Part shown: piece after piece, positions 8,009 through 18,100 of the stretch | Layout: each line of letters opens with the position of its first letter | Numbering within the stretch: the first letter of the stretch is position 1 | Origin: Saprospiraceae bacterium | GTDB lineage: Bacteria; Bacteroidota; Bacteroidia; Chitinophagales; Saprospiraceae | Reading direction: 5' to 3' | DNA length: 47,189 nt | NCBI GenBank assembly: GCA_020627785.1 | Contig: JAHDGF010000038.1 | Location: 1-47,189, forward strand | The notes under the pieces: generated by a model | What the model was told of the DNA's origin: nothing | What the model saw: only the letters and a program-made list of their open reading frames with translations | Databases searched by the model: none | Translations under genes and position numbers: made by a program

Positions 8009-9700
8009 TTAATTAGCTGGTGGAAAAGCAGGACTCGGAGGATTTGTATCCCAGAATACCTGTGTTGTCAAATCAGATCTTTGCGTAAGATTAGGATTAT
8101 TAATAACCTCAGTCTGAGGAATTAACAATGTCCTAGGGAATGGCCCTGGATCTGGTTCCCAATTTGGTGCAACAGTTGTCGGATATCCGGTCAACCTATA
8201 ATAATTATAAGCTTCAGAACATCCACCATAAAGTGTTACAAAATATTGCTCAGCAAATAAGTTTTCTTGGGCATCTCCAGAAGCTGCATCATAGGCGGCA
8301 ACTATCCCATCAATAAATGCAGTTACTGCTGCAGCATCAGCACCAACAGATAAATCTGCACCACCATCTAAAGCGCCAAATGATTGAACTTTAGAGATAG
8401 ACTTTTCAAGTCCAGATCTTAAGAATCCAGATCTATCTCCTCCAGATCCAGCCATGATTCCTTGCCAAAAATCAACGTATGATGAAAGGATAATTGGCTC
8501 GATACCAGCTCCGCCGCCACCTACACCAAGACCAACAACTCCAAAGCTGTCATCATCAAATCTTCCGGCAGCTGGGTATACCCCTGAAGCTGTTCTTTGG
8601 AAACCATCTGGAGGTGTTCCTTCATCGTTTCCATGTGAACGTCCCCAATATCCATCATCTACACTACAAAATACAAATCCATCATAGTGTGGTGGTGGTA
8701 CTACTAATGAACAAGCGAGTTGCTCTTCATTAGGATCTGCTTCTGTTCCGTCTACGCAAGTTGCACCCGGAGTACAATCCTGTTGTCTGTAGAAGTAATA
8801 TCTACGTCTAGGGTCATCGGTACCTAACATCAAGTTCATCAACCAATTTGATTGATAAATATCAGCTCCGTCAGATTTGTAGTCATTAGCATAATCTGGG
8901 TGACGGTTATCAGGTTGTAACTCACTTGTGCCAAATTGCAATTGAAAATCATCAGCAGCGCTTGTGATATAATTTCCACCAGAAATTATAGCATTAAAAG
9001 CAGCAGAATCGCCAGTCAATACATAAGATCTTAATCTAATTGTATTTATTAACTTGATCCATTGAGCAGAGTTTCCTCCGTAAAAGAAATCAGTTGCATT
9101 TCCTGCAGGAGGATTAGCCGCTAAAAGAGCTTCTGCCTCATCTAAAAGAGTGAATGCAGCATCATAAACAGATGAACCACCATCTAATAATGGTGCAGGG
9201 AAATCTGGATTTCCAGCTTGGCTAAACGCGGCTTCTCCAACATAATCTACCAATTGGAATAATGAATGAGCGTATAACGTTTTACCTACACCTACATGAA
9301 AACCTAAATCTAAATCTGTATCTGCATTGATTTGCTCCAATGTCTGTAGATTTGTTTGAATCCCAACTTCTACGCCATTAACGCCCGAATCACCAATGCC
9401 TGCAGTTGCAGAACTGTAAGTTCTTCTCCAAACAAAATCCATGGTACTACCTGGTAAGGCGTTGAAATAATCTCTGCCACTGAAATATTCAATTCTTGTC
9501 ATTCGCCCTCCGATACCATTCAAAGTTAATTGATTGGCACTGTAAGCAATTTGGATTGAATTCAATAATAGATTTGGATCAGAAGCATCCGCAGCTAAAT
9601 CGTTTGGACTTACTGTAAGATCTAAATCTGTTTGATCACAGCTACTAACTATAAAACATAGTAAGATCGCTGGTAATATATGTTTAATAATATTTTTCAT
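8009..9700 (-). CDS. SusD/RagB-family nutrient-binding outer-membrane lipoprotein
   Basis: A 563-residue lipoprotein with lipobox VSSC (Cys21). It begins like the SusD_2-type branch (DLDLTVSPND, then DPNLLLNSIQIAYS, GGRMTRIEYFSGRDY). Family members cap the SusC barrel from outside and bind the substrate, using TPR-like helices. The C-terminal half has a Gly-rich loop (VGLGVGGGGAG) and several Cys pairs (DCTPGATC), less usual for the family. The start lies 23 bases after the susC stop and the next gene begins 11 bases after its own stop, so the three are cotranscribed. Substrate cannot be read from sequence. No glycoside hydrolase or peptidase lies nearby, so a peptide or another non-glycan ligand is as possible as a sugar. 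Confidence 0.9.
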   Translation of the reverse strand: MKNIIKHILPAILLCFIVSSCDQTDLDLTVSPNDLAADASDPNLLLNSIQIAYSANQLTLNGIGGRMTRIEYFSGRDYFNALPGSTMDFVWRRTYSSATAGIGDSGVNGVEVGIQTNLQTLEQINADTDLDLGFHVGVGKTLYAHSLFQLVDYVGEAAFSQAGNPDFPAPLLDGGSSVYDAAFTLLDEAEALLAANPPAGNATDFFYGGNSAQWIKLINTIRLRSYVLTGDSAAFNAIISGGNYITSAADDFQLQFGTSELQPDNRHPDYANDYKSDGADIYQSNWLMNLMLGTDDPRRRYYFYRQQDCTPGATCVDGTEADPNEEQLACSLVVPPPHYDGFVFCSVDDGYWGRSHGNDEGTPPDGFQRTASGVYPAAGRFDDDSFGVVGLGVGGGGAGIEPIILSSYVDFWQGIMAGSGGDRSGFLRSGLEKSISKVQSFGALDGGADLSVGADAAAVTAFIDGIVAAYDAASGDAQENLFAEQYFVTLYGGCSEAYNYYRLTGYPTTVAPNWEPDPGPFPRTLLIPQTEVINNPNLTQRSDLTTQVFWDTNPPSPAFPPAN

Positions 9701-9723
9701 AAATAGTTAATTATCAGTTTTGG

Positions 9724-12700
9724 TTAAAATGATGTTTTAAGACTAAATCCATATCTTCTAGAACTCGGTCCATTTAAGAAGTCAAAACCTCTACCATTAC
9801 CAATTCCAACACCTGCTACGTTTGGATCGAAATTCGCTCCATCTGGCGTGTTGTACGCATCATACCATAGGTTGAAACCTTGCAAGCTTATTGATAAATT
9901 TCCAAATGGAGTTCTTTCCAATAATCTTGTCGGTACAGCAAATGACAATGATACTTCTTGTAATCTAACTACTGATGCATCATAAATTCTCGTTTCTGTT
10001 GGCCCAAATAATAGGTTACTAAAGAAATAAGTCGAGTTATTTATTTGTGTAGTATTCGGTGCTCCATCTGCAGTTACTCCAGGAAGAATATAAGTTGCTA
10101 ATCTATCTTCAGTTTCTACAATCAAACCTCTACCTAATAAAGTAGCAATTGTACTAGATAAAATATCTCCACCTTTTGTGTGATTTACTTGGACTCCTAG
10201 TGATAATCCTTTCCATGAAAGGTTATTAATAAAGTTCATTGTATAATCAGGTACAGCATCTCCAATGATTGGCACATTTCCATCTGCATCTTGCTCAGCA
10301 ACTACATAATTACCTGCAGCATTTACAACGAAATTTCCATTATCATCTCTTTGGATCATTGTACCTACAATAGTTCCTAATGACTCACCTTCAATCGCGG
10401 CGTTAGAACCTCTAAATAGTCCACCACCTACAGCTAATGACCCTGCGTAAGCTATAAAATCTTCTTCAAGTTCAGTAACGATCTCTTCGTTTGTAAAGAA
10501 GTTAACTGATGAATTCCACAAGAAATCTCCTTTTTTAACAATGTCAAATCCAAGAGTTGCCTCTATACCAGTATTCTGAATTTCACCTACGTTATTCTGT
10601 GTAAATGAAAACCCAGTAGAAGCTGGCAATGGTTGAGTTACAATTAAGTTATTTGTAGTTCTGTTGAAAAATGTAAAATCAAAAAATCCTCTATACTTGA
10701 AGAATCTTGCTTCTAGTCCAACCTCAAATTCAGCTAATAACTCTGGCTTTAAGTCAGGGTTTGCTCTAAAGTTATCTATCTGATTAGTTGTAATTGGAGT
10801 ACCATTAGGTCCAGTGAATACATTTGTATTCTGCTGTACAACACCAACTGTTGGATATGGATTCTCAGAATCGAAGTTCGCTGATGTTCCGTAACTGGCT
10901 CTCAACTTCAAAAAGTTTAACCCATTTTCTGATTGAAGGTTATCAATAACACCCATAGGCAAGAAAGATAAACTAACACCCGGATATGTAATTGAATTGT
11001 TTCCATCTGCAAAGTTTGAAACCCAATCTTTTCTCGCAGAAAGGTTCATATATAGGAAGTCTTTATAATCTAGCGTTGCTTGACCAAAAAGACCTAGAAT
11101 GTTTCTCTCTACTGAATATTGCAGTGGGGACTGATTTTCATAGTTAAAGTGTCTTTTTACACCGTAAACAATTTGTCCAGTACTAGCTACACCACTTTGA
11201 TCAAATTTATCACTTCTTGCTGTACCACCAGCAATGAATGATAATCCTAAATCATCTGATAATCTGAAATCTCCTTCAAGTGTAGCAAGGTGATCCCAAA
11301 TAGCATTGTTGTTATCATATGTATCTAAGAATCCAAATACAGCATTAGTAAATCGAATTCCACCTTTATTTGAGCTATTTACATTTCTTTCATTGTAAAA
11401 ATCCAATCCAGTTCTCCATTTAACGGCTAAATTGTCAGTTAAATCATAACCCAGTCCAATGTTCCAGTTAAATCTATTTGTTAACTGTTGGTATGTTACG
11501 TTTTTAGCAGTCCATCTTGGATTAATAATATCATTACCATTTCTGTAGTAAATACTACCTTTCGTTACAGGATCTTCAAATGGCAATCCTAGTAAATCTA
11601 CACTTCTTGGAGTAAAAAATACATTTCCATAGATTGAAAGACCATCCGTACCATTTCCTCTACTTGAAGAGATTGGTGGAGATAGATAATCAGTCTTAGC
11701 ATAATTCATTGTACCTGAAATGGTAAATTTATTTGTCAACTTTGACCTTCCACCTACTGATGCATTAAATCTTTGCAAAGTATTTCCAGGTGTAAATCCG
11801 ATATCATTTAAAAATCCAACATTACCGTTATATACAGTGTTTCCTTCGGCATTACTTCCTGAAATATTTACAGAAGTATTAGACACAGTTCCAGGAGAGA
11901 AAAACTCTTCCACAGAATCATAAGGTCTCCACTCATATCTTTGGTTAGCAAACTGCTGAGCTAATTCACTAGTACCAGTATTTGGTCCATTAGGATTTAA
12001 GAATGCTGATTGTGCATATGGATGCAATAATGTACCATTTTCATCAATCGCTGGTTGAGCTCCCCATCCAGCAGTTCCGCCTTCTTCAAAACTTGGACCC
12101 CAGTTACTAAAGAACCAACCAAAGCTTTGATCAAAACCATTACCAAAGCTATTTTGATAGTCTGGCAATGAAGCTATTTCATTTCTGAATAAAGATTGTG
12201 AAACTGAAATTTCAGTCTTTTTAGGACCTACCTCAGCAGCACCTGCCTTAGTTGTAATTAAAATAACACCATTTCTACCCTGCGTACCATAAAGTGTAGC
12301 CGCAGATAATCCTTTAAGAATTTCAATACTTTCAATGTTGTTAGGGTCTAAATCTAAAAATCTTGAACCTTGTACTGAACCATTGATAAAGCTACCATCT
12401 TGACCATTTACACCAGAGTTAGTATCATTACTAAATGGAACACCGTCAATAATGAACAATGCTTGGTTTGAACCACTGAATGAACTTAATCCCCTAATGG
12501 TTACGTTAGTACCCGATCCAGAGGCTCCACCAGCAGAAGTAATTTGAACTCCTGCAGCTTTACCAGACAGAATCCTTGCTACGTCTCCTTCAGCTCTCTG
12601 CCCTACTTGATCACCATCAACTGAGGAAACGGCGTAACCTAAGGCCTTTTTCTCTTTTTTGATACCTAACCCGGTAACAACAATTTCTTCAATTAATTCT

Positions 12701-12990
12701 GAATCAGCAGCCATTGTGACATTGACTTCTCCAGGTCCATTAATTGAAATTTCTTGGTCTGCATAACCGAGGTAACTAACGACAATGTTAGTAACTCCTT
12801 CAGGAAGTGTAATCGAGTATCTTCCATCCACATCTGTGATGGTCCCGACTGAAGTTCCTTTTGCAATTACATTAGCACCAATTAACGGTTCTCCCGACTC
12901 ATCGGTCAAAACCCCGCTAACCGTGGTTTGTGCCATCATGCCTCCTACCATTAGGAACATAAACGACAACAGAAATGCTAGTTTCTTCAT
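9724..12990 (-). CDS. SusC/RagA-family TonB-linked outer-membrane transporter
   Basis: A 1088-residue TonB-dependent receptor. Signal peptide 1-20 (ending MMAQ). A CarboxypepD_reg-like domain at about 22-96 (VSGVLTDESGEPLIGANV, then DVDGRYSI) is typical of SusC. A TonB-box-like EEIVVTG at about 100 comes next, then the plug (TIRGLSSF, FIIDGVPF, LYGTQGRNGVILITTK). A 22-strand barrel should fill the rest, ending in a terminal Phe as outer-membrane barrels do. It imports the ligand caught by SusD, using TonB energy. First gene of the operon. No TAnnTTTG promoter is visible upstream, so control by an ECF sigma factor or similar is possible (inference). Confidence 0.95.
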   Translation of the reverse strand: MKKLAFLLSFMFLMVGGMMAQTTVSGVLTDESGEPLIGANVIAKGTSVGTITDVDGRYSITLPEGVTNIVVSYLGYADQEISINGPGEVNVTMAADSELIEEIVVTGLGIKKEKKALGYAVSSVDGDQVGQRAEGDVARILSGKAAGVQITSAGGASGSGTNVTIRGLSSFSGSNQALFIIDGVPFSNDTNSGVNGQDGSFINGSVQGSRFLDLDPNNIESIEILKGLSAATLYGTQGRNGVILITTKAGAAEVGPKKTEISVSQSLFRNEIASLPDYQNSFGNGFDQSFGWFFSNWGPSFEEGGTAGWGAQPAIDENGTLLHPYAQSAFLNPNGPNTGTSELAQQFANQRYEWRPYDSVEEFFSPGTVSNTSVNISGSNAEGNTVYNGNVGFLNDIGFTPGNTLQRFNASVGGRSKLTNKFTISGTMNYAKTDYLSPPISSSRGNGTDGLSIYGNVFFTPRSVDLLGLPFEDPVTKGSIYYRNGNDIINPRWTAKNVTYQQLTNRFNWNIGLGYDLTDNLAVKWRTGLDFYNERNVNSSNKGGIRFTNAVFGFLDTYDNNNAIWDHLATLEGDFRLSDDLGLSFIAGGTARSDKFDQSGVASTGQIVYGVKRHFNYENQSPLQYSVERNILGLFGQATLDYKDFLYMNLSARKDWVSNFADGNNSITYPGVSLSFLPMGVIDNLQSENGLNFLKLRASYGTSANFDSENPYPTVGVVQQNTNVFTGPNGTPITTNQIDNFRANPDLKPELLAEFEVGLEARFFKYRGFFDFTFFNRTTNNLIVTQPLPASTGFSFTQNNVGEIQNTGIEATLGFDIVKKGDFLWNSSVNFFTNEEIVTELEEDFIAYAGSLAVGGGLFRGSNAAIEGESLGTIVGTMIQRDDNGNFVVNAAGNYVVAEQDADGNVPIIGDAVPDYTMNFINNLSWKGLSLGVQVNHTKGGDILSSTIATLLGRGLIVETEDRLATYILPGVTADGAPNTTQINNSTYFFSNLLFGPTETRIYDASVVRLQEVSLSFAVPTRLLERTPFGNLSISLQGFNLWYDAYNTPDGANFDPNVAGVGIGNGRGFDFLNGPSSRRYGFSLKTSF

Positions 12991-13034
12991 ACTGTGTTTT
13001 TTAGTTATAAAATGAATTAGTTTTTTCTTGCATA

Positions 13035-13079
13035 CGTAGAATAGCCATGGGAGTAGCTGTGATTTCGTTTTATCCTACG
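13035..13079 (-). other. Inverted repeat in the susC leader
   Basis: CGTAGAATA (13035-13043) and TATCCTACG (13071-13079) form an eight-of-nine inverted repeat with a 27-base loop, 45 to 89 bases before the susC ATG. It could be an mRNA leader hairpin or a protein site, but the single mismatch and long loop leave it uncertain. No T-run follows, so it is not a terminator. Confidence 0.3.
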
Positions 13080-13203
13080 CAGTAAATTTATTAAAATATT
13101 CTTAACATTCTAGTAACATACCAGAGCAATTATCTTGATTTTAATAAGATTACTATAACAAAAGACGAGCAATAAGCTGTTAGGGTTGGTCTTAATGGAG
13201 TAA

Positions 13204-13926
13204 TTAATTTATTTTCTTTAACAACCTTGAATACATTCCAATAGTATTCTGTAATCCGTAATAAAGAGCATCAGAAATCAAAGCATGGCCAATACTAACC
13301 TCCTGTAAATCAATAAGTTGATTAGCGTAAAATCGTAAGTTGTCTAAATTTAAATCATGCCCCGCATTAAGTCCTAAACCTAGTTTCTGGGCTAATTTTG
13401 AGCAAATTATATGCGATTCTATCGCCTTTTCCTTATCTGACTCGTAAGAATGAGCATAATCGCCTGTATAAAGTTCGATTCTATCGGTTCCAACATCCTT
13501 TGCCCATTTAACCAAATCGGGATTTGCATCCAAGAACAAAGAAGTCCTTACCCCTTCGTTTTTAAATCTTTTCAACAATTCCTTTAAAAATTCAAAGTTA
13601 TTGGGAATATCCCACCCTTCTGAAGAAGTTAGCACGCCTGGTGGGTCAGGAACCAAGGTCACTTGATGTGGTTTATTTTTAATTATTAAGTCTATAAATT
13701 TTTCATTCGGGTATCCTTCAATGTTAAATTCTGTTTTGACTACTTCTTTCAAGACTGGAATATCTGAATATCGGATGTGTCTCTCATCTGGTCTTGGATG
13801 TACGGTTATACCTTCTGCGCCAAATTCTTCACAATCAATGGCCACCTGTCTCAAATTAGGTAGATTTCCACCCCTTGCATTACGGATGAGCGCAACTTTG
13901 TTAATATTGACACTTAATCTTGTCAT
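13204..13926 (-). CDS. pdxJ: Pyridoxine 5'-phosphate synthase PdxJ
   Basis: Condenses 1-deoxy-D-xylulose 5-phosphate with 3-amino-2-oxopropyl phosphate to pyridoxine 5'-phosphate, the last ring-forming step of the DXP-dependent vitamin B6 pathway, in the cytoplasm. The 240-residue length is normal. Signature motifs are SVNINKVALIRNARGG at the start, GITVHPRPDERHIR (catalytic and phosphate-binding His/Arg near 43-52) and LNAGHDLN near the end. It is transcribed away from cdsA, with only 45 bases between the two starts. It ends 213 bases upstream of susC and could read toward that operon. I see no hairpin terminator after it. Confidence 0.96.
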   Translation of the reverse strand: MTRLSVNINKVALIRNARGGNLPNLRQVAIDCEEFGAEGITVHPRPDERHIRYSDIPVLKEVVKTEFNIEGYPNEKFIDLIIKNKPHQVTLVPDPPGVLTSSEGWDIPNNFEFLKELLKRFKNEGVRTSLFLDANPDLVKWAKDVGTDRIELYTGDYAHSYESDKEKAIESHIICSKLAQKLGLGLNAGHDLNLDNLRFYANQLIDLQEVSIGHALISDALYYGLQNTIGMYSRLLKKIN

Positions 13927-13971
13927 ATTTGACTTTCTTTGTTTGAAAATTCATCATAAAGTTAATTAGTC

Positions 13972-14754
13972 TTGAAACAAAGAATCATAACCGGTATTCT
14001 TTTTGGAATTGTTGTCATCCTTTTACTATTCTTAAATGGTTGGACGAGATTAACCCTAATTGCTTTAATTCCTCTTTTATCATCTATCGAATATCTGAAG
14101 ATGACAAAGGGTAATATCCTTCAATACATTTTAATATTGCTTACTACCTGCGGCATCTATTTTTTAGGCGCTTTCGCAAATGCAGATTTACTATTAATCC
14201 TAGCGTTTTGTTTCATAAATTCTATTCTCATAATAAATCTTTTTGTTAAACGCCCTTTCATCAGTCATCAAATATTATCAGGCTTAATAGGAGGGATTTA
14301 TATTGTTGGTCCATTTATATTTGCCTTGAGCAAAAATATACATTTCAATAATAAAGAAATTTTAATCTCTTCCGTATTGCTAATATGGGTTGCAGACTCT
14401 TCAGCATATTTCGTAGGCTCACAAATCGGTAAAAGAAAATTATTTGAAAAAATTTCTCCTAAAAAAACATGGGAAGGTTTTTTTGGAGCTGGGATGTGTA
14501 CTCTTATTGCAGCCTATATTTTAGGAAGTATTTGGAACCTTTATGACCTTCAATTTTGGGTTTGGTTTGGGCTCATTGTTTGGATATTAGGTGCATTAGG
14601 TGATTTAATTGCATCCCATGTGAAAAGACTAAACAACACCAAAGACTCAGGGTCAATTCTGCCAGGGCATGGTGGATTCTATGATCGTTTTGATGCGTTG
14701 ATTTTTATTTTACCTTTCATACTTTTGCTTTTGCAAATCAATCAAGCCATTTAA
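13972..14754 (+). CDS. cdsA: Phosphatidate cytidylyltransferase CdsA
   Basis: Integral membrane enzyme making CDP-diacylglycerol from phosphatidate and CTP, the branch point of phospholipid synthesis. 260 residues with about seven or eight membrane helices. The family signature is intact near the C-terminus: SHVKRLNNTKDSGSILPGHG followed by GFYDRFD, with SPKKTWEGFFG before it. The start is TTG at 13972, since an in-frame TAA at 13963 excludes anything longer and KQRIITGILFG is the usual opening. It shares a 45-base divergent gap with pdxJ. No clear terminator is seen downstream. Confidence 0.95.
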   Translation: MKQRIITGILFGIVVILLLFLNGWTRLTLIALIPLLSSIEYLKMTKGNILQYILILLTTCGIYFLGAFANADLLLILAFCFINSILIINLFVKRPFISHQILSGLIGGIYIVGPFIFALSKNIHFNNKEILISSVLLIWVADSSAYFVGSQIGKRKLFEKISPKKTWEGFFGAGMCTLIAAYILGSIWNLYDLQFWVWFGLIVWILGALGDLIASHVKRLNNTKDSGSILPGHGGFYDRFDALIFILPFILLLLQINQAI

Positions 14755-15090
14755 GAAAAAATCTGTAACATTTACGCATTGACCGTAGGTGTCTATTTCT
14801 GCCTCTCCTTTTTAATTTTTTCACTTACGCATTAATCTTTAAACACTTTCACTTTTGTAAAGATCAGCACATTATTGAATATTTATAACTTATCGACCGT
14901 ATGCGCAATTTTTATAATTCAATTTAGCAGCGATTGAAAAAACTAGAATATCGAATCTTGATTGAGCGACTCAACCTTTCATCTTCAAGACTAATTCTTG
15001 GACACTCCTTTAAAATCTCCCCCCTGACCAATAATTATAAATCTTGTCAATAATACAATCCTAATAAAGGTGAAAATTACACATTAAAAA
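14755..15090. other. Intergenic stretch after cdsA, no gene seen
   Basis: The stretch holds no convincing frame on either strand. Small repeats are visible: TTTACGCATT near 14770 and CTTACGCATT near 14823, and GACCGTA near 14781 and 14897. They may be binding sites or chance. Confidence 0.5.
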
Positions 15091-15121
15091 TTTCTATATA
15101 TATAGAAAATCGTTATATTTG
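15091..15121 (+). promoter_or_regulatory. Promoter of the giant repeat-protein gene, with an embedded palindrome
   Basis: TATATTTG (15114-15121) is a perfect Bacteroidota -7 element, and TTTC at 15091-15094, 19 bases upstream, matches three of four -33 bases. The -33 region starts a perfect 18-base palindrome, TTTCTATATATATAGAAA (15091-15108), lying just where a dimeric regulator could block RNA polymerase. Transcription should start near 15128. Confidence 0.6.
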
Positions 15122-15126
15122 TGTAC

Positions 15127-15148
15127 TAAATCCAATGAAACGGATTTA
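15127..15148 (+). other. Hairpin in the 5' leader of the giant gene
   Basis: TAAATCC (15127-15133) pairs fully with GGATTTA (15142-15148) around an eight-base loop. It falls at the predicted transcript start, 17 bases before the ATG at 15166, and may protect the mRNA 5' end or affect translation. No T-run follows. Confidence 0.4.
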
Positions 15149-15165
15149 ATAACTAAAACTACAAT

Positions 15166-18100
15166 ATGGGTCTCAACAGTAAAAGAGCTCACTTACTCTT
15201 GTGTGTAAGTGTATTACTTTCAAGTATTTCGCTTGTTGCTCAAAATTCATGCAATGTTATTGTTCCTTTTGAACCTGAGATTGTCCAAGCCTCTCGAGCA
15301 GTTCACAATGTCGCGCAGACTGACCATTTTTTAGCTACTGCTGAATGGGAAGGCTTAGATAACGGACTTATTTTTGACCAAGATCACATCAGCCTTTTAT
15401 TGGAACCATATGATCGTTCAAATACCTTATCACTCACAGATTTCAATTTTAATGTACCTGCTAATTCTGTTATACATGGACTTAGGGTATCATTCATCGG
15501 AAGAACAGAAGGGGAAGGAAAAATTAGTGAAATGCAATTGCAATTCACAACCAGTGCAGGAGCCGTTGGAATTGATAAGGCTAATCAACCAGCTCTCTTA
15601 GGTACTGAATGGGCCGTAGATACTCTCGAATATGATCGATGGTGGAAATATGGATACCAGTCAGATCTATGGGGAAGAGACTGGACTGTTGATGAAATAA
15701 ATTCTGACCAGTTTGGAGTAATTCTACAAATAGAAAACCAAACCGATGATGAAATCATAGCACTTTTAAATCAGGTTAAAATTACGGTCTACTATACCCC
15801 GCCTTACAATACTTGTGTTCATGATTGTATCGTTTTTAGTACGGAGTCAATAGATGGAATAGAGAATTACAATTGGGAATTCCCAAGTAATTTTGAAATG
15901 ATTGAATCGCCAGTGAATCAACATATTTTAAACCTTGTTGCAGAAAATAATGAACAAGGAACTTATCAAGTATGTGTTACTCCGGAAGGTCAAAATAGAT
16001 GCTGTAGAGACTTTATAGTTGGGAGTTGTGAATTGGGATCAATTGGAAATCTTGTTTGGAAAGATTCAAATTTAAACGGACAATTTGATAATGGAGAACA
16101 GGGCATTCCAAATGTCAGAGTGGCTCTTTACAATGAAAGTGGAATGTGGTTGGAAGACCAACTGACAAATGCTTCAGGTAATTATCTTTTTAGCAATTTG
16201 GTGGCTGGAAACTATTTAATAAAAACAGATCAGCCTTTTGAGGATTGTGAAATTTCAATTGCGGAAGATATATCTGGCGATAATAATAGTAACTATTATC
16301 CAGCAAACGGAGAAACAAGTTCCGATTACATAAGTTTAGCCGAAGGAGAAAATGTAACTGATGTAGATTTTGGTTGGGCACCTAAAGCAGGTAGTATTAA
16401 AGGATATGTTTGGAGAGATAGCAATGGCGATTCCCAATTAAGTAATGAGCAAGGTATTCAATCCATTGAGGTAAATTTATATAATTGTGAAGGCACTTTA
16501 GTTGAAACTACACTCACCGATGCAGCTGGAAACTATTGCTTTGAAGATGTGGATTTAGGGAGTTATTATTTAGGTATTTATTTCTTTGCCTCATCCACAG
16601 CCTCTATAGGATTAGACAGTGATATTGTTGGCAACAATCCTACGGACGGTTGGATAACGGATTGCGTAGATGTTATCCCTGGTGATTCTGTATTTGTTGA
16701 TTTTGGATTTATCCCTTTTGGTAGTATCGGAGATTATGTTTTCAATGATGAAAACAGAGATGGATTGCAAGATAATTCAGACTGGCCATTGCAAGGTGTT
16801 GTTGTAAGTTTAAATGATGGTTCAGGCGCCGTAATTTCTTCTACGGTAACGAATGCAGATGGTTATTACTTATTTGATCAACTACCAGCAGGTACGTATT
16901 CATTAACCGTTAATTATCCCGATGATACATTTATGCCATCAATTTTGAATGCTGGTTCTGATGATTCCATAGATTCAGATGGTACTGATATTGGAAATAA
17001 TCAAGTAAGATCAGAAACTATAAATCTATTTGATGGCGCAGCACTTACAAATTATGATTTTGGTTTTATAAAAAGATATGCAACGGTTACCGGTAGATAT
17101 GTTTTAGATTCAAATGGAGATGGAGTATTACTAGGTGAACCAGGTGTACCAAGCGCACAAGTATTCTTTTATGATTGTGTTGGCCCTACCTTAGTGACAA
17201 CTAGAAATGTAGATTCAAATGGAGAATTTACTTTCACTGGTTTCATGGGACAAAGTTATTTTATTGTTTTTGATACAAATGTCACTGGCGTACAAGTTAC
17301 GGCAAGTCCAAGTGATATTAATAATTCAAATGGGCCTGGTTCTACAGAGTGCTTCCCTATTCTTGATGAAACAACTTTGAATTATTTTGGTGTTGTTGTT
17401 CCTACATCCATGGTTGGGAACAGAGTGTGGGAAGATCAGAATAGGAATGGAATTCAAGATGCAGGTGAGCCTGGAATCCCGAATATAGATGTAAGACTAT
17501 TTAATCAAGCAAACGATCTGCTAGACATGACTATAACCAATGCTGATGGTCTGTACACTTTTACGGAAATTATGCCAGACCCAGCATGTCATCTTGAAGT
17601 AATCGTGCCTACAGGTTTTGTATCTGCACCTGTAGATCAAGGAACAAATGATGAAGTTGATTCAGATGGAATTGAAACGAGTGGTATGTCAAGATCCGCC
17701 ACCTTTGCCTTGAGCAATGGTTTTTCTACCATGGATATGGACTTTGGGTTTACAAGAATGGGAGGTAGCATCGCTGGAGAAATCTGGATTGATGGGAATG
17801 GAAATCTTTCACAAGAAGCAGAAATCTCAGCTGAAGGATTTATGGTACAATTAAAATCTTGCGATGGTAATATGATTGCCACAACTCCTACCAATGCAGA
17901 TGGCATTTATATATTCAATGACATCGCCCCTGGAAGTTATTATGTCCAAGTAGATGTTCCAAGTAATTATTCCCATTCCATCGGCGGAGATTCACAGACA
18001 ACAAGTGTGATTGAGATTGGAGCGACTGACTGCTTCACAATGAACGATCAAGATCAAATCAATCTATTACAAGGAATTATCCCGCACTCAAATATTGGTG

